NCBI GenBank assembly: GCA_035719045.1 | Contig: DASTGO010000140.1 | Coordinates: forward strand, 1 to 16,505 | DNA length: 16,505 nucleotides | Reading direction: 5' to 3' | Source of the DNA: DASTGO01 sp035719045 | GTDB lineage: Bacteria; Actinomycetota; Actinomycetes; Actinomycetales; Kineosporiaceae | Shown: positions 1 to 7,663 of the stretch, piece by piece | How the letters are laid out: each line of letters starts with the position of its first letter | Position numbering within the stretch: position 1 is the stretch's first letter | Notes under the pieces: generated by a model | Told to the model about the DNA's origin: nothing | Databases searched by the model: none | What the model saw: only the letters and a program-made list of their open reading frames with translations | Translations under genes and position numbers: made by a program

Positions 1-1291
1 TGGGCAGGGGGCCTTCGGGCGGGACGGCGCTCCCGCGGCCGCCCCGGGCACTGCCGGTGGCGCCGGCCGCTGGGACACCACGCCCCTGGGCATGCTGAAG
101 CAGTTGTGCGACCGGCTCGTGGCCACGGCACGCCCCGACCGGTTCGCTCACCTGCCGCGCACCTGGATCGGCCCGTTGGCCTCCGCCGAGACCACCCGAC
201 CCTGGCCCCCTGGCGTGCTCGGCTATGACCTCTACACCGGTCGGGTGGGGCCGGCGCTGGCCCTCGCGGCGGCGTCCCGGGTGCTCGGCGACGGACCACA
301 CCGCGTGCTCACAACGCAGATCTTCTCCACCACCGCGGGCATTCTGGCCGACCACAGGTACGAGCACCGCAGCCTCCAGCAGGCGGGCTACGGCGGGTAC
401 ACCGGGCTGGCAGGGACGCTGTTCGCCCTGGCCTCGGCGGGTCGTCTGCTCGACGAGCCGGGCTGGACGACCGCCGCGCAGGAGGCCTTGCCCCTGGTCG
501 TGCACCAGGTGCGGGAGCAGCCGGACGGAGAGGTCCCGTTGGACGTCATCGGCGGGGTGGCCGGGGTCCTGTCCTGCCTCGACGCGATCGGCGGCCCGCA
601 CGCACAGGCCGGGATCGCGGAACTGTCCGGGATCCTCGTGCGGGGTGTGTCCGTGGACGGCGCCGCCCGTGACGCGCTGTTCTCCCAGTCGGGGTTCGCC
701 CACGGGGTCAGCGGCGTCCTGCACGCCCTCAGCCGGATCCACCCGCAGCTGCCCGCCGAGCGCCGGCCGCCTGTGCTGGCCGCGCTGAGGCTCCTGGTCG
801 AGCAGTTGGAGCGGTTCCACGACCCCGCCGAACGGAACTGGTTCTCCAGCCTGGCGACCCCTGGGACGTTCTCGACCGGCTGGTGTCACGGAGCGGCCGG
901 CATCGCCCTGGCACTGTCCGCCTACGCCCGGGTCGGCGGTGACGACGTGCGGCCGCAGCTGGACCTGGCCGTCTCGAACACCCTGCGGCACGGCTTCGGG
1001 CGGAACCTCACCTGGTGCCACGGCGATCTGGGCAACCACGACGTGCTGTCGGGGGTCGCCGCGGCAGACGGGGAATCCCGGCACGGAGCGCTGCGGGCGG
1101 AGCTGGACGGCATCGAGCGGCGATGGCTGCAGCCGGAGGTGTTCGTCCGGAAGCTCACCGACATGAGCAGCCGGTACGCACACACGAACAGCGCCATGGT
1201 CGGGACCGCCGGGATCGTGCTGCACCTGGTCAACCGGCTGGACCCGGCGACGCGGGTCTCGCCGGTGGCGCTCAACGTCGAGGTGCGTTGA
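1..1291 (+). CDS. lanM: LanM1 C-terminal cyclase region (class II lanthipeptide synthetase, 5' truncated)
   Basis: This is the end of a LanM enzyme. LanM proteins dehydrate Ser/Thr in a precursor peptide and then join Cys to the resulting Dha/Dhb to make (methyl)lanthionine rings. The frame is open from position 2 through the ATG at 92, so 92 is an internal Met and the dehydratase domain lies off the left edge. Numbering from that Met, the cyclase residues are intact: D151 in DVIGGVAG, H204 in FAHG, zinc ligand C265 in GWCHGAAG, and zinc pair C309-H310 in WCHGDLGN. The CHGDLGN form and the ATWIG/YDLYTG-like start of the domain are typical of LanM rather than stand-alone LanC. The C-terminal motif SAMVGTAGIVLHL matches the usual LanM ending. 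The stop TGA directly abuts the lanT ATG. A free-standing LanC is the alternative, but the open upstream frame argues against it. Confidence 0.88.
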   Translation, partial: GQGAFGRDGAPAAAPGTAGGAGRWDTTPLGMLKQLCDRLVATARPDRFAHLPRTWIGPLASAETTRPWPPGVLGYDLYTGRVGPALALAAASRVLGDGPHRVLTTQIFSTTAGILADHRYEHRSLQQAGYGGYTGLAGTLFALASAGRLLDEPGWTTAAQEALPLVVHQVREQPDGEVPLDVIGGVAGVLSCLDAIGGPHAQAGIAELSGILVRGVSVDGAARDALFSQSGFAHGVSGVLHALSRIHPQLPAERRPPVLAALRLLVEQLERFHDPAERNWFSSLATPGTFSTGWCHGAAGIALALSAYARVGGDDVRPQLDLAVSNTLRHGFGRNLTWCHGDLGNHDVLSGVAAADGESRHGALRAELDGIERRWLQPEVFVRKLTDMSSRYAHTNSAMVGTAGIVLHLVNRLDPATRVSPVALNVEVR

Positions 1292-3496
1292 ATGGCCCGC
1301 CGCGTTCCCGTCGTCACCCAGGTGACCCAGACCGAGTGCGGTCTGTGCTCGTGCGTCGCGCTCCTGCGCTACCACGGCCGGGCCGAAGACCTCAGCAGCG
1401 CGCGCGAGGCGATGGACGCCGGCCGGGACGGCCTGTCCGCGCATCAGCTGGCCACGTTCCTCGGCTCCCGCGGCCTGACGGTCAAGCCGTACCGGATCCG
1501 GGACGTCTCGGCGCTGGAGAAGTTCACCTCGCCGGTGATCCTCTACTGGGAGGACTACCACTTCCTGGTCCTGGAACGGTTCGACGGCCGGACCGCGGTG
1601 GTCATGGACCCCGCGGTCGGCCGGCGCCGACTGACCCGGGCGCAGTTGGAGGCGGGGTTCAGCCAGGTCGCCCTGTCGGCCGCCCCGGGCCCGCGCTTCG
1701 AACGGACCCGGTCCCGTCCTCTGGCCGAATGGCGGTCGACCCCGTTGCTGAGCAACGGATCCCGCCGGCACATGGTCCTGGTGGGGCTGCTGTCGCTGAG
1801 CGGGTACGCGACCGTGCTCGGACTGCCGATGCTCACCGAGTGGGCGGTCGACCACTCCGCCCGCTGGCAGGGACTGAGCGACCTGGGACTCAGCGTGGCC
1901 ATGGTCCTGGCGGCGGCACTGGGGTACCTCCTGCTGCACCTGACCCGGGTCGTCGTCCTGTCGTCGTTGGTCGCGGCGCTCGGCCTGCACCTGATGACGC
2001 AGACCTTCGGCAAGCTGCTGACCCTGCCCTACCGGTTCTTCGCCACACGCCAACCGGGGGAGTTGCTGTTCCGGCTCAACAGCGTCAACGCGATCCGTGA
2101 TGTGCTGTCGTCACGGGTCGCCCAGGGAGTGCTCGACATCGGCACCCTGGTCACTGTCACCGGATACCTCTTCGTCACCGAGTGGCGGCTGGGCTCGGTC
2201 GCCTCAGGTCTGTTCCTGGTCAACGCTGCCTACCTGTGGCGTACCCGTGGCCGGGTGATCGAAGCCGTGGACGCCGAGATCGCGCATCTGTCGAAGAGCC
2301 AGTCCACGCAACTCGATGCGATCGTGTCCATCCCGACCATCAAGATGGGCGGCTACGCCGAGGAGTTCCTGGAACGCTGGGGCCGGATCTACGAGGACTC
2401 GCTGCACGCGATGAGGACCCGGATGCGCCTGCAGCAGGGCAGGATCGCGGGCCTGACGAACATCACCCAGCTGTTCGGGCCGACGCTGCTGCTGCTGGCC
2501 AGTCTGTACTTCGTCAACCACCACCTGATCAGCCTGGGGGCGGCGATCGCCGTCCAGTCGGTCTCGGCCACCTACTTCGCGCTGTCCAGCTCTGTGTTCC
2601 AGACATACACGGAGTTCAACGAGGCGTCCCGGTACATGGCACGGATCAACGACATCACCACCGCCTCCCCGGAGTCACCGGGCGGCGACCTGCCCGCGCC
2701 CGACGACACCTCGATCCGGCTGGAGGACGTCAGCTTCCGCTACACGCGCGAGGGAGAGGTCGTCCTGCAGGACGTGTCGATGGAGATCCCGGCGGGGTCC
2801 AGGGTGGCTCTGGTAGGGGCGTCGGGCTCGGGCAAGAGCACGCTGGCCCGGATCATCTGCGGCCTGTACGAGCCCACGTCGGGCACGGTCAGCTTCGGCG
2901 GCCGACCGATGGAGGAGTACGACAGGATCTCGTTGCGCCGGGCGATCGGCTACATCCCCCAGGAGGTGCATCTGCACAACCGGACCATCCTGGAGAACCT
3001 CACCCTGGGCCAGGACATCCCGGTGGAGCAGGTCCGCGAGTTCTGTGCCGGCGTCGGCGTCCTCGACTTCCTCGAGGATCTGCCGATGGGCCTGAAGACC
3101 GTGGTGTCGGAGATGGGGGGCAACTTCTCTGGCGGCCAACGGCAGCGGTTGGCGATCGTCCGCGCCCTGTTGCAGCGTCCGAGGATCCTCGTGATGGATG
3201 AGGCGACGTCGTCCCTCGACACCGTCAACGAGCGGCGGGTCACCCGGATCGTCCAGGAGATCGGTGCCACGCAGGTGATCATCGCCCACCGGCTGGACAC
3301 GATCCGTTCCGCCGACCGCATCTACGTCTTCGACAGGGGCCGGGTCGTGGAACAGGGAACGCACCGGCAACTGCTGGAGAGGGGCCAGGTCTACGCCCGC
3401 CTCTACGCCGACGCCCGCAGCGAGACGCGGTCGGCCGATTCCGCGGCCGGGACCGCTTCCCCCGCCGCGGCCCTGGTGGGAGGTGAGCGGGCGTGA
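1292..3496 (+). CDS. lanT: LanT: bifunctional C39 peptidase / ABC exporter for lanthipeptide
   Basis: A 734-aa peptidase-containing ABC transporter that cuts the leader peptide, normally after a double-Gly-type site, and exports the modified peptide across the membrane. The C39 peptidase spans about 1-135: oxyanion Q10, catalytic C16 in TECG, H90 in DYHFLVL and D106 in MDPAVG. The membrane region is about 160-435, with hydrophobic stretches near 163-183, 200-232, 283-312 and 395-430. The nucleotide-binding domain is about 474-705: Walker A GASGSGKST at 509-517, signature FSGGQRQ at 612-618, Walker B ILVMDEATSSLD at 632-643 and H-loop H666. All key residues are present, so it should be active in both cleavage and transport. 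The start is supported by GAGGTG at 1280-1285, six bases before the ATG. It abuts lanM1 and overlaps lanM2 by four bases. The sequence right after the catalytic Cys is CGLCSC, richer in Cys than the usual motif. It is the only leader-processing enzyme visible here. Confidence 0.95.
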   Translation: MARRVPVVTQVTQTECGLCSCVALLRYHGRAEDLSSAREAMDAGRDGLSAHQLATFLGSRGLTVKPYRIRDVSALEKFTSPVILYWEDYHFLVLERFDGRTAVVMDPAVGRRRLTRAQLEAGFSQVALSAAPGPRFERTRSRPLAEWRSTPLLSNGSRRHMVLVGLLSLSGYATVLGLPMLTEWAVDHSARWQGLSDLGLSVAMVLAAALGYLLLHLTRVVVLSSLVAALGLHLMTQTFGKLLTLPYRFFATRQPGELLFRLNSVNAIRDVLSSRVAQGVLDIGTLVTVTGYLFVTEWRLGSVASGLFLVNAAYLWRTRGRVIEAVDAEIAHLSKSQSTQLDAIVSIPTIKMGGYAEEFLERWGRIYEDSLHAMRTRMRLQQGRIAGLTNITQLFGPTLLLLASLYFVNHHLISLGAAIAVQSVSATYFALSSSVFQTYTEFNEASRYMARINDITTASPESPGGDLPAPDDTSIRLEDVSFRYTREGEVVLQDVSMEIPAGSRVALVGASGSGKSTLARIICGLYEPTSGTVSFGGRPMEEYDRISLRRAIGYIPQEVHLHNRTILENLTLGQDIPVEQVREFCAGVGVLDFLEDLPMGLKTVVSEMGGNFSGGQRQRLAIVRALLQRPRILVMDEATSSLDTVNERRVTRIVQEIGATQVIIAHRLDTIRSADRIYVFDRGRVVEQGTHRQLLERGQVYARLYADARSETRSADSAAGTASPAAALVGGERA

Positions 3497-6396
3497 GCGG
3501 ATCCCGGGTCGCCGTCGAGGCGTTCCTGCCCTTCTATCGGCACGTGATCTCCCGGGAGAACGTGCGCGACCGACTGCACGCCCCGGCGGCGGAGGTGACC
3601 GCCGCGCAGGCGAGTGACACGCTGGTCGAGCAGATCTGGCAGGAGCTGTCGGCTCGGGTCGAGCAGCACGCCTTCCGGGTGCTGATCGGTGAGTTCCACC
3701 AGTTCCGGCAGGCGCGCGGGCTGCCGATGACATCCGAGGGCGACGAGGCACTGCAGGACTTCCGCCGTCGGCTGGCCGAACCCGGGACCTGCGAAGCGAT
3801 CCTGGACCATCATCCCGTTCTGCGACAACGGTTGCGGGTCGTGCTGGACAACTCCCTGGCGGCCTATGCCGAGGTGCTGACCGGCTACGCCCAGGACCGT
3901 CCGGAGCTGGACCGGGCCGGGCTCGTCGGGGGCGAGGATGACCCGATCGTGGGCTTCTTCGGGACGGGCGCGGACCTGCACAACGGCAACCGGCAGGTCG
4001 TCGGACTGCAGTTGGGCAGCGGCAGGAAGGTCATGTACAAGCCGCGTGCGCTGGTCTCCGACGGCTGCGTCCGAGACCTGTTCACCGTCGCCGAGGCCCG
4101 GCTGGCGCACTCACTCACGGACTGCCTGCCGACCTCGGTGACGATCGGGTCCCGGGGCTGGCAGGCCTTCATCGCCCCGGCGGCCATGACGGAGGCCGAC
4201 CAGCCGGCGCGCTACTTCTACCGGTTCGGTGCGCTGGCCGCGATCCTCGGTGCGATCGGTGCCTCGGACCTGCACGGCGAGAACCTCCTGGCAGCAGGGG
4301 AATACCCCTGCCTGATCGACACCGAGACCGTGATCCGGCCGAACACGGGGGTGGACAGCGACTCGCTCCCCCACACTCTGATCAACCAGCTCAAGCGGTC
4401 GGTCGGCCCGACGATGCTGGTGCCGATGACGAACCCGAACTCCCCCCTGGATCTGATGATGGCGGGGGTCGGCGTCGAGGGCGAGCAGGTCTCGAAGCTG
4501 AGGCGGCCGGTGATCCGCGACCACGAGACGGACGCGATCTCGGTCCGCTGGGAGCAGGTCACCTACCGGCACAAGGACAACATGGCACGGCTCGGTCCGG
4601 ACGCCCTGTCGGCGATCGACCACTTCGACCACGTCCTCGCCGGCTACAGCGACAGCCTGGCCGTCATCCGGGAGGAGGACCTGGCGAAGGTCCTGGCTCG
4701 GTACCGGGACATGCCGGTGAGGTGCTTGATCCGGTCCACGATGGTCTACACGAGGTTCTTGGATGCCGCGACCCATCCGGACTACCTGCGCACGGAGGAG
4801 GAGAGGGACCGGCTCCTGCGGCTGCTCGGAAGCTATCCCGACTACCTGGGCGAGCAGGCCGCCGAGTACGTCGGTGGGGTGGAGCGCGAGGATCTGCACA
4901 CAGGCAACGTTCCGTACTTCGTGGCCAGAGCGGGTTCCACCGAGTTGGGGACGCTGCATTCCGGCTTCCCGGGCGTGCACCGGTCGTCGCCGCTGGACTT
5001 CGCGGGCGCCGGTCTCGTCGCGAATGCCCGGCAGAGCGACCAGTACCACCACTTCCTGCTCGAGGAATGCTTCGGGGAACTGGCGGCCGACCACCCGACG
5101 GGCCTGTCCCGGAACAGCGTCTTCGCCCCGGCCGTCGCCGCTGCGGCGTCGGGCGGGTGGTGGCAGGACATCGCCCGCACCGTGACGGCGATCGGCGTCA
5201 CCCATGAGGGCACCGACGGGCCGGAGACGGGCTGGGTGTGCGGGATCGGTCCCGACCGGGGCGCCCCGACGCTCACCCCGGGGAACTTCATCTCCTTTCA
5301 CGATGTGGGGGGTGTCGTCACCTTCCTGGGCAACGCCGCCCGCCGCGACCGCGTGTTCCAGCCGGCCTCCGACAGCGCCCGGCGTGGTCTGGCGAGCCTG
5401 TTCCGGGAATACGAGGAACTGCTCGTCGAGGTCCCTGAGGCTGCCTTCACCGGGGCGGCCTCGGCCCTGCTGATCAGTCCCTCCGCCGTCCCGCAGGGCT
5501 GGTTGCCGCGTCTGTTCGACAAGCTCCGGGCACGGGTCGCCGCGGGGGCGGTACCTGCGGATCTGTCGAACGGGCCCGCCGGGCTGCTCATGCTCCTGCT
5601 GTCCGGCCACGGAGGTGGCCGCCACCCGTCGGACCTGCCGGTGCGGTCGGATCTGCGGGTGGGATCGCAGCAGGTGGCGGAACTGCGGGACGTGGTGCTG
5701 AGCCAACTGGGAGCCGGGCGGAAGGCGCCGTGGTTCGACGTCGCGCACGGCGACGCCGGAATGCGCTGGGCCGTGGCCCGGCTCGGCGGGGCCACCGCGG
5801 ACGCTGAACTCGTCGTCTCGTCGGCCGATTGGCTGTCGGAGCGGCTGGACGACGACGGGATCCCCCCGGTCGCGGGATGGTGCAACGGCGCCGCGGGCCT
5901 GCTGCTCGCCGCGGCCGAGATCCTCACCGCCGCCGATCGGGTGGATGGGCGCGCCCGCGACTGGTTCGCGGCCTTGGCCGACGGTGCCACCCGGCTGCCC
6001 GCCGACCGTTCGGTGGACCTGTCGGTGTGCCACGGGACCAGCGGCGTGGTCCAATCACTGCTCGCCGCGGCCCGGCTCCTCGGTGACAGGTCGATGGTCG
6101 ACCGTGCCCTGGACTACCAGGACAGGGTGATCGCCACCGTGCGCAGGATCGGGTTCCACACCGGGACGGCGGGGCGGACCAGCCTGCTGGGGTACATGCT
6201 CGGCTGGTCGGGCGTCGGGGACACCGACCTCATGCTGCGGTCTGCGGCAGAGGGTGACGACACGTTCGCCGTCCCGGTCGCCTTCCTCCCGCACGGATCC
6301 ACGTACTACGCCGCCACCACGATCCCGCCGGCCGCGACGGACCGGCAGGCGGCGCCGCACGAGCGGCCGAGCCCCCTGATGAGTCGAGTCCCATGA
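3493..6396 (+). CDS. lanM: LanM2: complete class II lanthipeptide synthetase
   Basis: A 967-aa bifunctional enzyme that phosphorylates and eliminates Ser/Thr (dehydratase, about 80-590) and then cyclises (LanC-like, about 595-935). Dehydratase residues align with those mapped in CylM: D161 and H163 (DLHNG), K183 (MYKPR), D259-H261-N264 (DLHGEN), D276 (LIDTET), and R410 and T416 (VRCLIRST) for phosphate elimination. Cyclase residues are D690 (DLSNGPAG), H752 (VAHGDAG), zinc ligand C797 (GWCNGAAG) and zinc pair C846-H847 (VCHGTSG). The residue after the first zinc Cys is Asn rather than the usual His or Tyr, and the first cyclase repeats are more divergent than in lanM1. The GTG start overlaps the lanT stop (GTGA) and has GGGAGGTGA at 3478-3486. 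The C-terminus carries a Pro/Ala-rich tail of about 25 residues. Together with lanM1 it suggests one synthetase per precursor. Confidence 0.95.
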   Translation: MSGSRVAVEAFLPFYRHVISRENVRDRLHAPAAEVTAAQASDTLVEQIWQELSARVEQHAFRVLIGEFHQFRQARGLPMTSEGDEALQDFRRRLAEPGTCEAILDHHPVLRQRLRVVLDNSLAAYAEVLTGYAQDRPELDRAGLVGGEDDPIVGFFGTGADLHNGNRQVVGLQLGSGRKVMYKPRALVSDGCVRDLFTVAEARLAHSLTDCLPTSVTIGSRGWQAFIAPAAMTEADQPARYFYRFGALAAILGAIGASDLHGENLLAAGEYPCLIDTETVIRPNTGVDSDSLPHTLINQLKRSVGPTMLVPMTNPNSPLDLMMAGVGVEGEQVSKLRRPVIRDHETDAISVRWEQVTYRHKDNMARLGPDALSAIDHFDHVLAGYSDSLAVIREEDLAKVLARYRDMPVRCLIRSTMVYTRFLDAATHPDYLRTEEERDRLLRLLGSYPDYLGEQAAEYVGGVEREDLHTGNVPYFVARAGSTELGTLHSGFPGVHRSSPLDFAGAGLVANARQSDQYHHFLLEECFGELAADHPTGLSRNSVFAPAVAAAASGGWWQDIARTVTAIGVTHEGTDGPETGWVCGIGPDRGAPTLTPGNFISFHDVGGVVTFLGNAARRDRVFQPASDSARRGLASLFREYEELLVEVPEAAFTGAASALLISPSAVPQGWLPRLFDKLRARVAAGAVPADLSNGPAGLLMLLLSGHGGGRHPSDLPVRSDLRVGSQQVAELRDVVLSQLGAGRKAPWFDVAHGDAGMRWAVARLGGATADAELVVSSADWLSERLDDDGIPPVAGWCNGAAGLLLAAAEILTAADRVDGRARDWFAALADGATRLPADRSVDLSVCHGTSGVVQSLLAAARLLGDRSMVDRALDYQDRVIATVRRIGFHTGTAGRTSLLGYMLGWSGVGDTDLMLRSAAEGDDTFAVPVAFLPHGSTYYAATTIPPAATDRQAAPHERPSPLMSRVP

Positions 6397-6548
6397 CGAA
6401 AGGACACCCCTTGCCCTCCCTCACTCCCCTGGTCATCGGCGGTGTCGTGGCGGCGGCGAGCATCGCCCAGGACAACTACGGTGGCGCGGTTGCCGCTGTC
6501 CTCATCGGCGGCGCGATCTCCCTGATCCAGCACCTCACCCAGCGGTAG
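6393..6548 (+). CDS. Small hydrophobic Cys-free peptide in the lanthipeptide operon
   Basis: I do not recognise this gene. From the ATG it encodes 51 aa. The ATG overlaps the lanM2 stop (ATGA). A TTG at 6411, giving 45 aa, is a serious alternative because AAAGGA at 6399-6404 sits six bases before it, whereas the ATG has no clear ribosome site. The product is almost uncharged, with two Gly/Ala/Val/Ile-rich stretches (LVIGGVVAAASIA and GGAVAAVLIGGAISLI) around a short polar QDNYG turn. This suggests one or two membrane-spanning helices. It has no Cys, so it cannot carry lanthionine rings and is not a normal LanA. It could be a small immunity or transporter accessory membrane peptide, or a co-produced bacteriocin-like peptide. 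It lies six bases before the oxidoreductase gene, and its GC-rich third codon positions fit a real gene. Confidence 0.6.
   Translation: MTKGHPLPSLTPLVIGGVVAAASIAQDNYGGAVAAVLIGGAISLIQHLTQR
6399..6404 (+). promoter_or_regulatory. Ribosome binding site favouring the TTG start at 6411
   Basis: AAAGGA, six bases before TTG 6411, is the best Shine-Dalgarno match near the small peptide gene. It lies downstream of the ATG at 6393, so it would select a 45-residue product. Both starts are in the same frame. Confidence 0.4.
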
Positions 6549-6554
6549 ACCGCA

Positions 6555-7511
6555 GTGAAGCACTCGATCCTCCTGCCGTTCGGGCCTACCCGCCCGGAGC
6601 AGATCGTGCCCTTCGCGAACCTGGTCCGGTGGACTGCCGCGGAGCGGCTCTGGCAGGGGCAGGGCATGGTCCTGGACTCCCATCATCTGATCAGCTGGCT
6701 GGCAGGGATCGGTATCCGGGTGCCCGCCGGCTTCGGGGTCTCCTTGATGCCGTTCCGTTCCCCGTACAACGCCGCTCTCGAGGCGCGCTCCGTCGCCCTG
6801 GCCTCCGGGCACCCGGTCGTGGCGTGCTTCGGGCCAGGGTCCGCGCTGATCCAGGAGGGCGTGCTGGGTGCCCGGTACCGCAGCCCGTTGCGTGCGTCCC
6901 GGGAGTACGTGCAGATCGTCCGTGGTCTGCTGGACGGCGGCCTGGTGGAACTGGCCGGGGAGTACTACCAGGTCTCGGCCAACCTCATCGGCTCGCCCTC
7001 GCCTCCGGTGACCGTCGGGCTGGGCGTGCTGCGCCCCGGGATGGCGGAGGTGGCCGGTGAGGTGGCGGACGTGGCCGTCACCTGGCTGGGTTCCGCGGGC
7101 TACCTGGGTGACGTGCTGGTCCCGGCTGTCCGCAGCGCCGATCGCAGGATCGGTGGGCAGGTGTCGGTGACCGCGATCGTTCCGGTGGCCCTGGCAGGTC
7201 CGGACCGCGACGTCGCCCGGTTGGCCGCTGCTGCCTGCGGCTCGCACATCCAGCTGCCGCACTACCAGGAGACTCTGAGCCTGGCCGGGATCACGCTTCA
7301 CGGGGACGAGCGGGCCGATGCCCTGAGCCTGGTCGACGGCGGCGTGTTCCTGTACGGCACCGTGGACGAGATCCATGCGCGGCTGAAGGAATTCCGTGAC
7401 GCCGGCGTGGATGAGATCGTGTTGAATGCTACAGGCGTGGGTCAGGCACTCGGCCCCCGGGCGGCATTGGGTGACCTGCAGGCCATTCTCGACGCCGTTC
7501 CGGCGAATTGA
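6555..7511 (+). CDS. Luciferase-like (LLM) flavin/F420-dependent oxidoreductase, likely lanthipeptide tailoring enzyme
   Basis: A 318-aa single-domain protein of the bacterial luciferase-like superfamily, a TIM-barrel fold using FMN or F420. Family features seen are an N-terminal strand MKHSILLPFG, a mid-domain CFGPGS followed by LGARYRSPLRASREYVQIVRG and a GEYYQV motif, and a C-terminal GTVDEIHARLKEFRDAGVDEI stretch that is standard in the family. The GTG start lies six bases after the peptide gene stop with only a weak ribosome site, so it is probably translationally coupled. Two precedents exist in lanthipeptide clusters: GarO of actagardine, linked to thioether sulfoxide formation, and LxmJ of lexapeptide, an F420H2-dependent reductase making D-Ala from Dha. 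The sequence alone does not say which applies. It is the last gene of the + strand biosynthetic operon. Confidence 0.85.
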   Translation: MKHSILLPFGPTRPEQIVPFANLVRWTAAERLWQGQGMVLDSHHLISWLAGIGIRVPAGFGVSLMPFRSPYNAALEARSVALASGHPVVACFGPGSALIQEGVLGARYRSPLRASREYVQIVRGLLDGGLVELAGEYYQVSANLIGSPSPPVTVGLGVLRPGMAEVAGEVADVAVTWLGSAGYLGDVLVPAVRSADRRIGGQVSVTAIVPVALAGPDRDVARLAAAACGSHIQLPHYQETLSLAGITLHGDERADALSLVDGGVFLYGTVDEIHARLKEFRDAGVDEIVLNATGVGQALGPRAALGDLQAILDAVPAN

Positions 7512-7563
7512 CCGCAGGGTGCCGCCCACGTTCATCGGCAACGGGGCCGACTGTGGGGAATAC

Positions 7564-7649
7564 GTCCGCGGGGCCGCCGCGACGACGACATGAATGATTC
7601 GGGAGCCGATCGGGGTCCTGCTGCCCCGGTGACAGGGCGCCGGATCGGC
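7564..7649 (+). promoter_or_regulatory. Structured leader in the gap before the ABC ATPase
   Basis: The 152-base gap between the oxidoreductase and the ABC ATPase holds two possible RNA structures. The first is a bulged seven-pair stem at 7564-7583. The second is a perfect seven-base inverted repeat GCCGATC/GATCGGC (7605-7611 and 7643-7649) enclosing GGGG/CCCC (7612-7615 and 7624-7627). The second ends directly against the GAGAG ribosome site at 7650-7654. The first could be a weak terminator; the second could affect translation of the transporter. I see no convincing -35/-10 pair. Confidence 0.3.
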
Positions 7650-7663
7650 GAGAGTGACGGACG

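Noticed and set aside
92..1291. Treating the first gene as a complete 399-aa LanC starting at 92
   Set aside because: The same frame is open to the window edge and the motif forms (CHGDLGN and the C-terminal signature) are those of LanM, so it is a truncated LanM.
4111..6054. Long - strand open frame (about 647 codons) opposite lanM2
   Set aside because: Low-complexity Arg/Gln/His-rich translation with no motif, lying entirely opposite a gene with intact catalytic residues.
6306..7541. Long - strand open frame (about 411 codons) opposite the oxidoreductase and small peptide genes
   Set aside because: Its product is a His/Gln/Arg-rich composition with no domain. It is the usual antisense shadow of a high-GC gene; the + strand proteins are clearly real.
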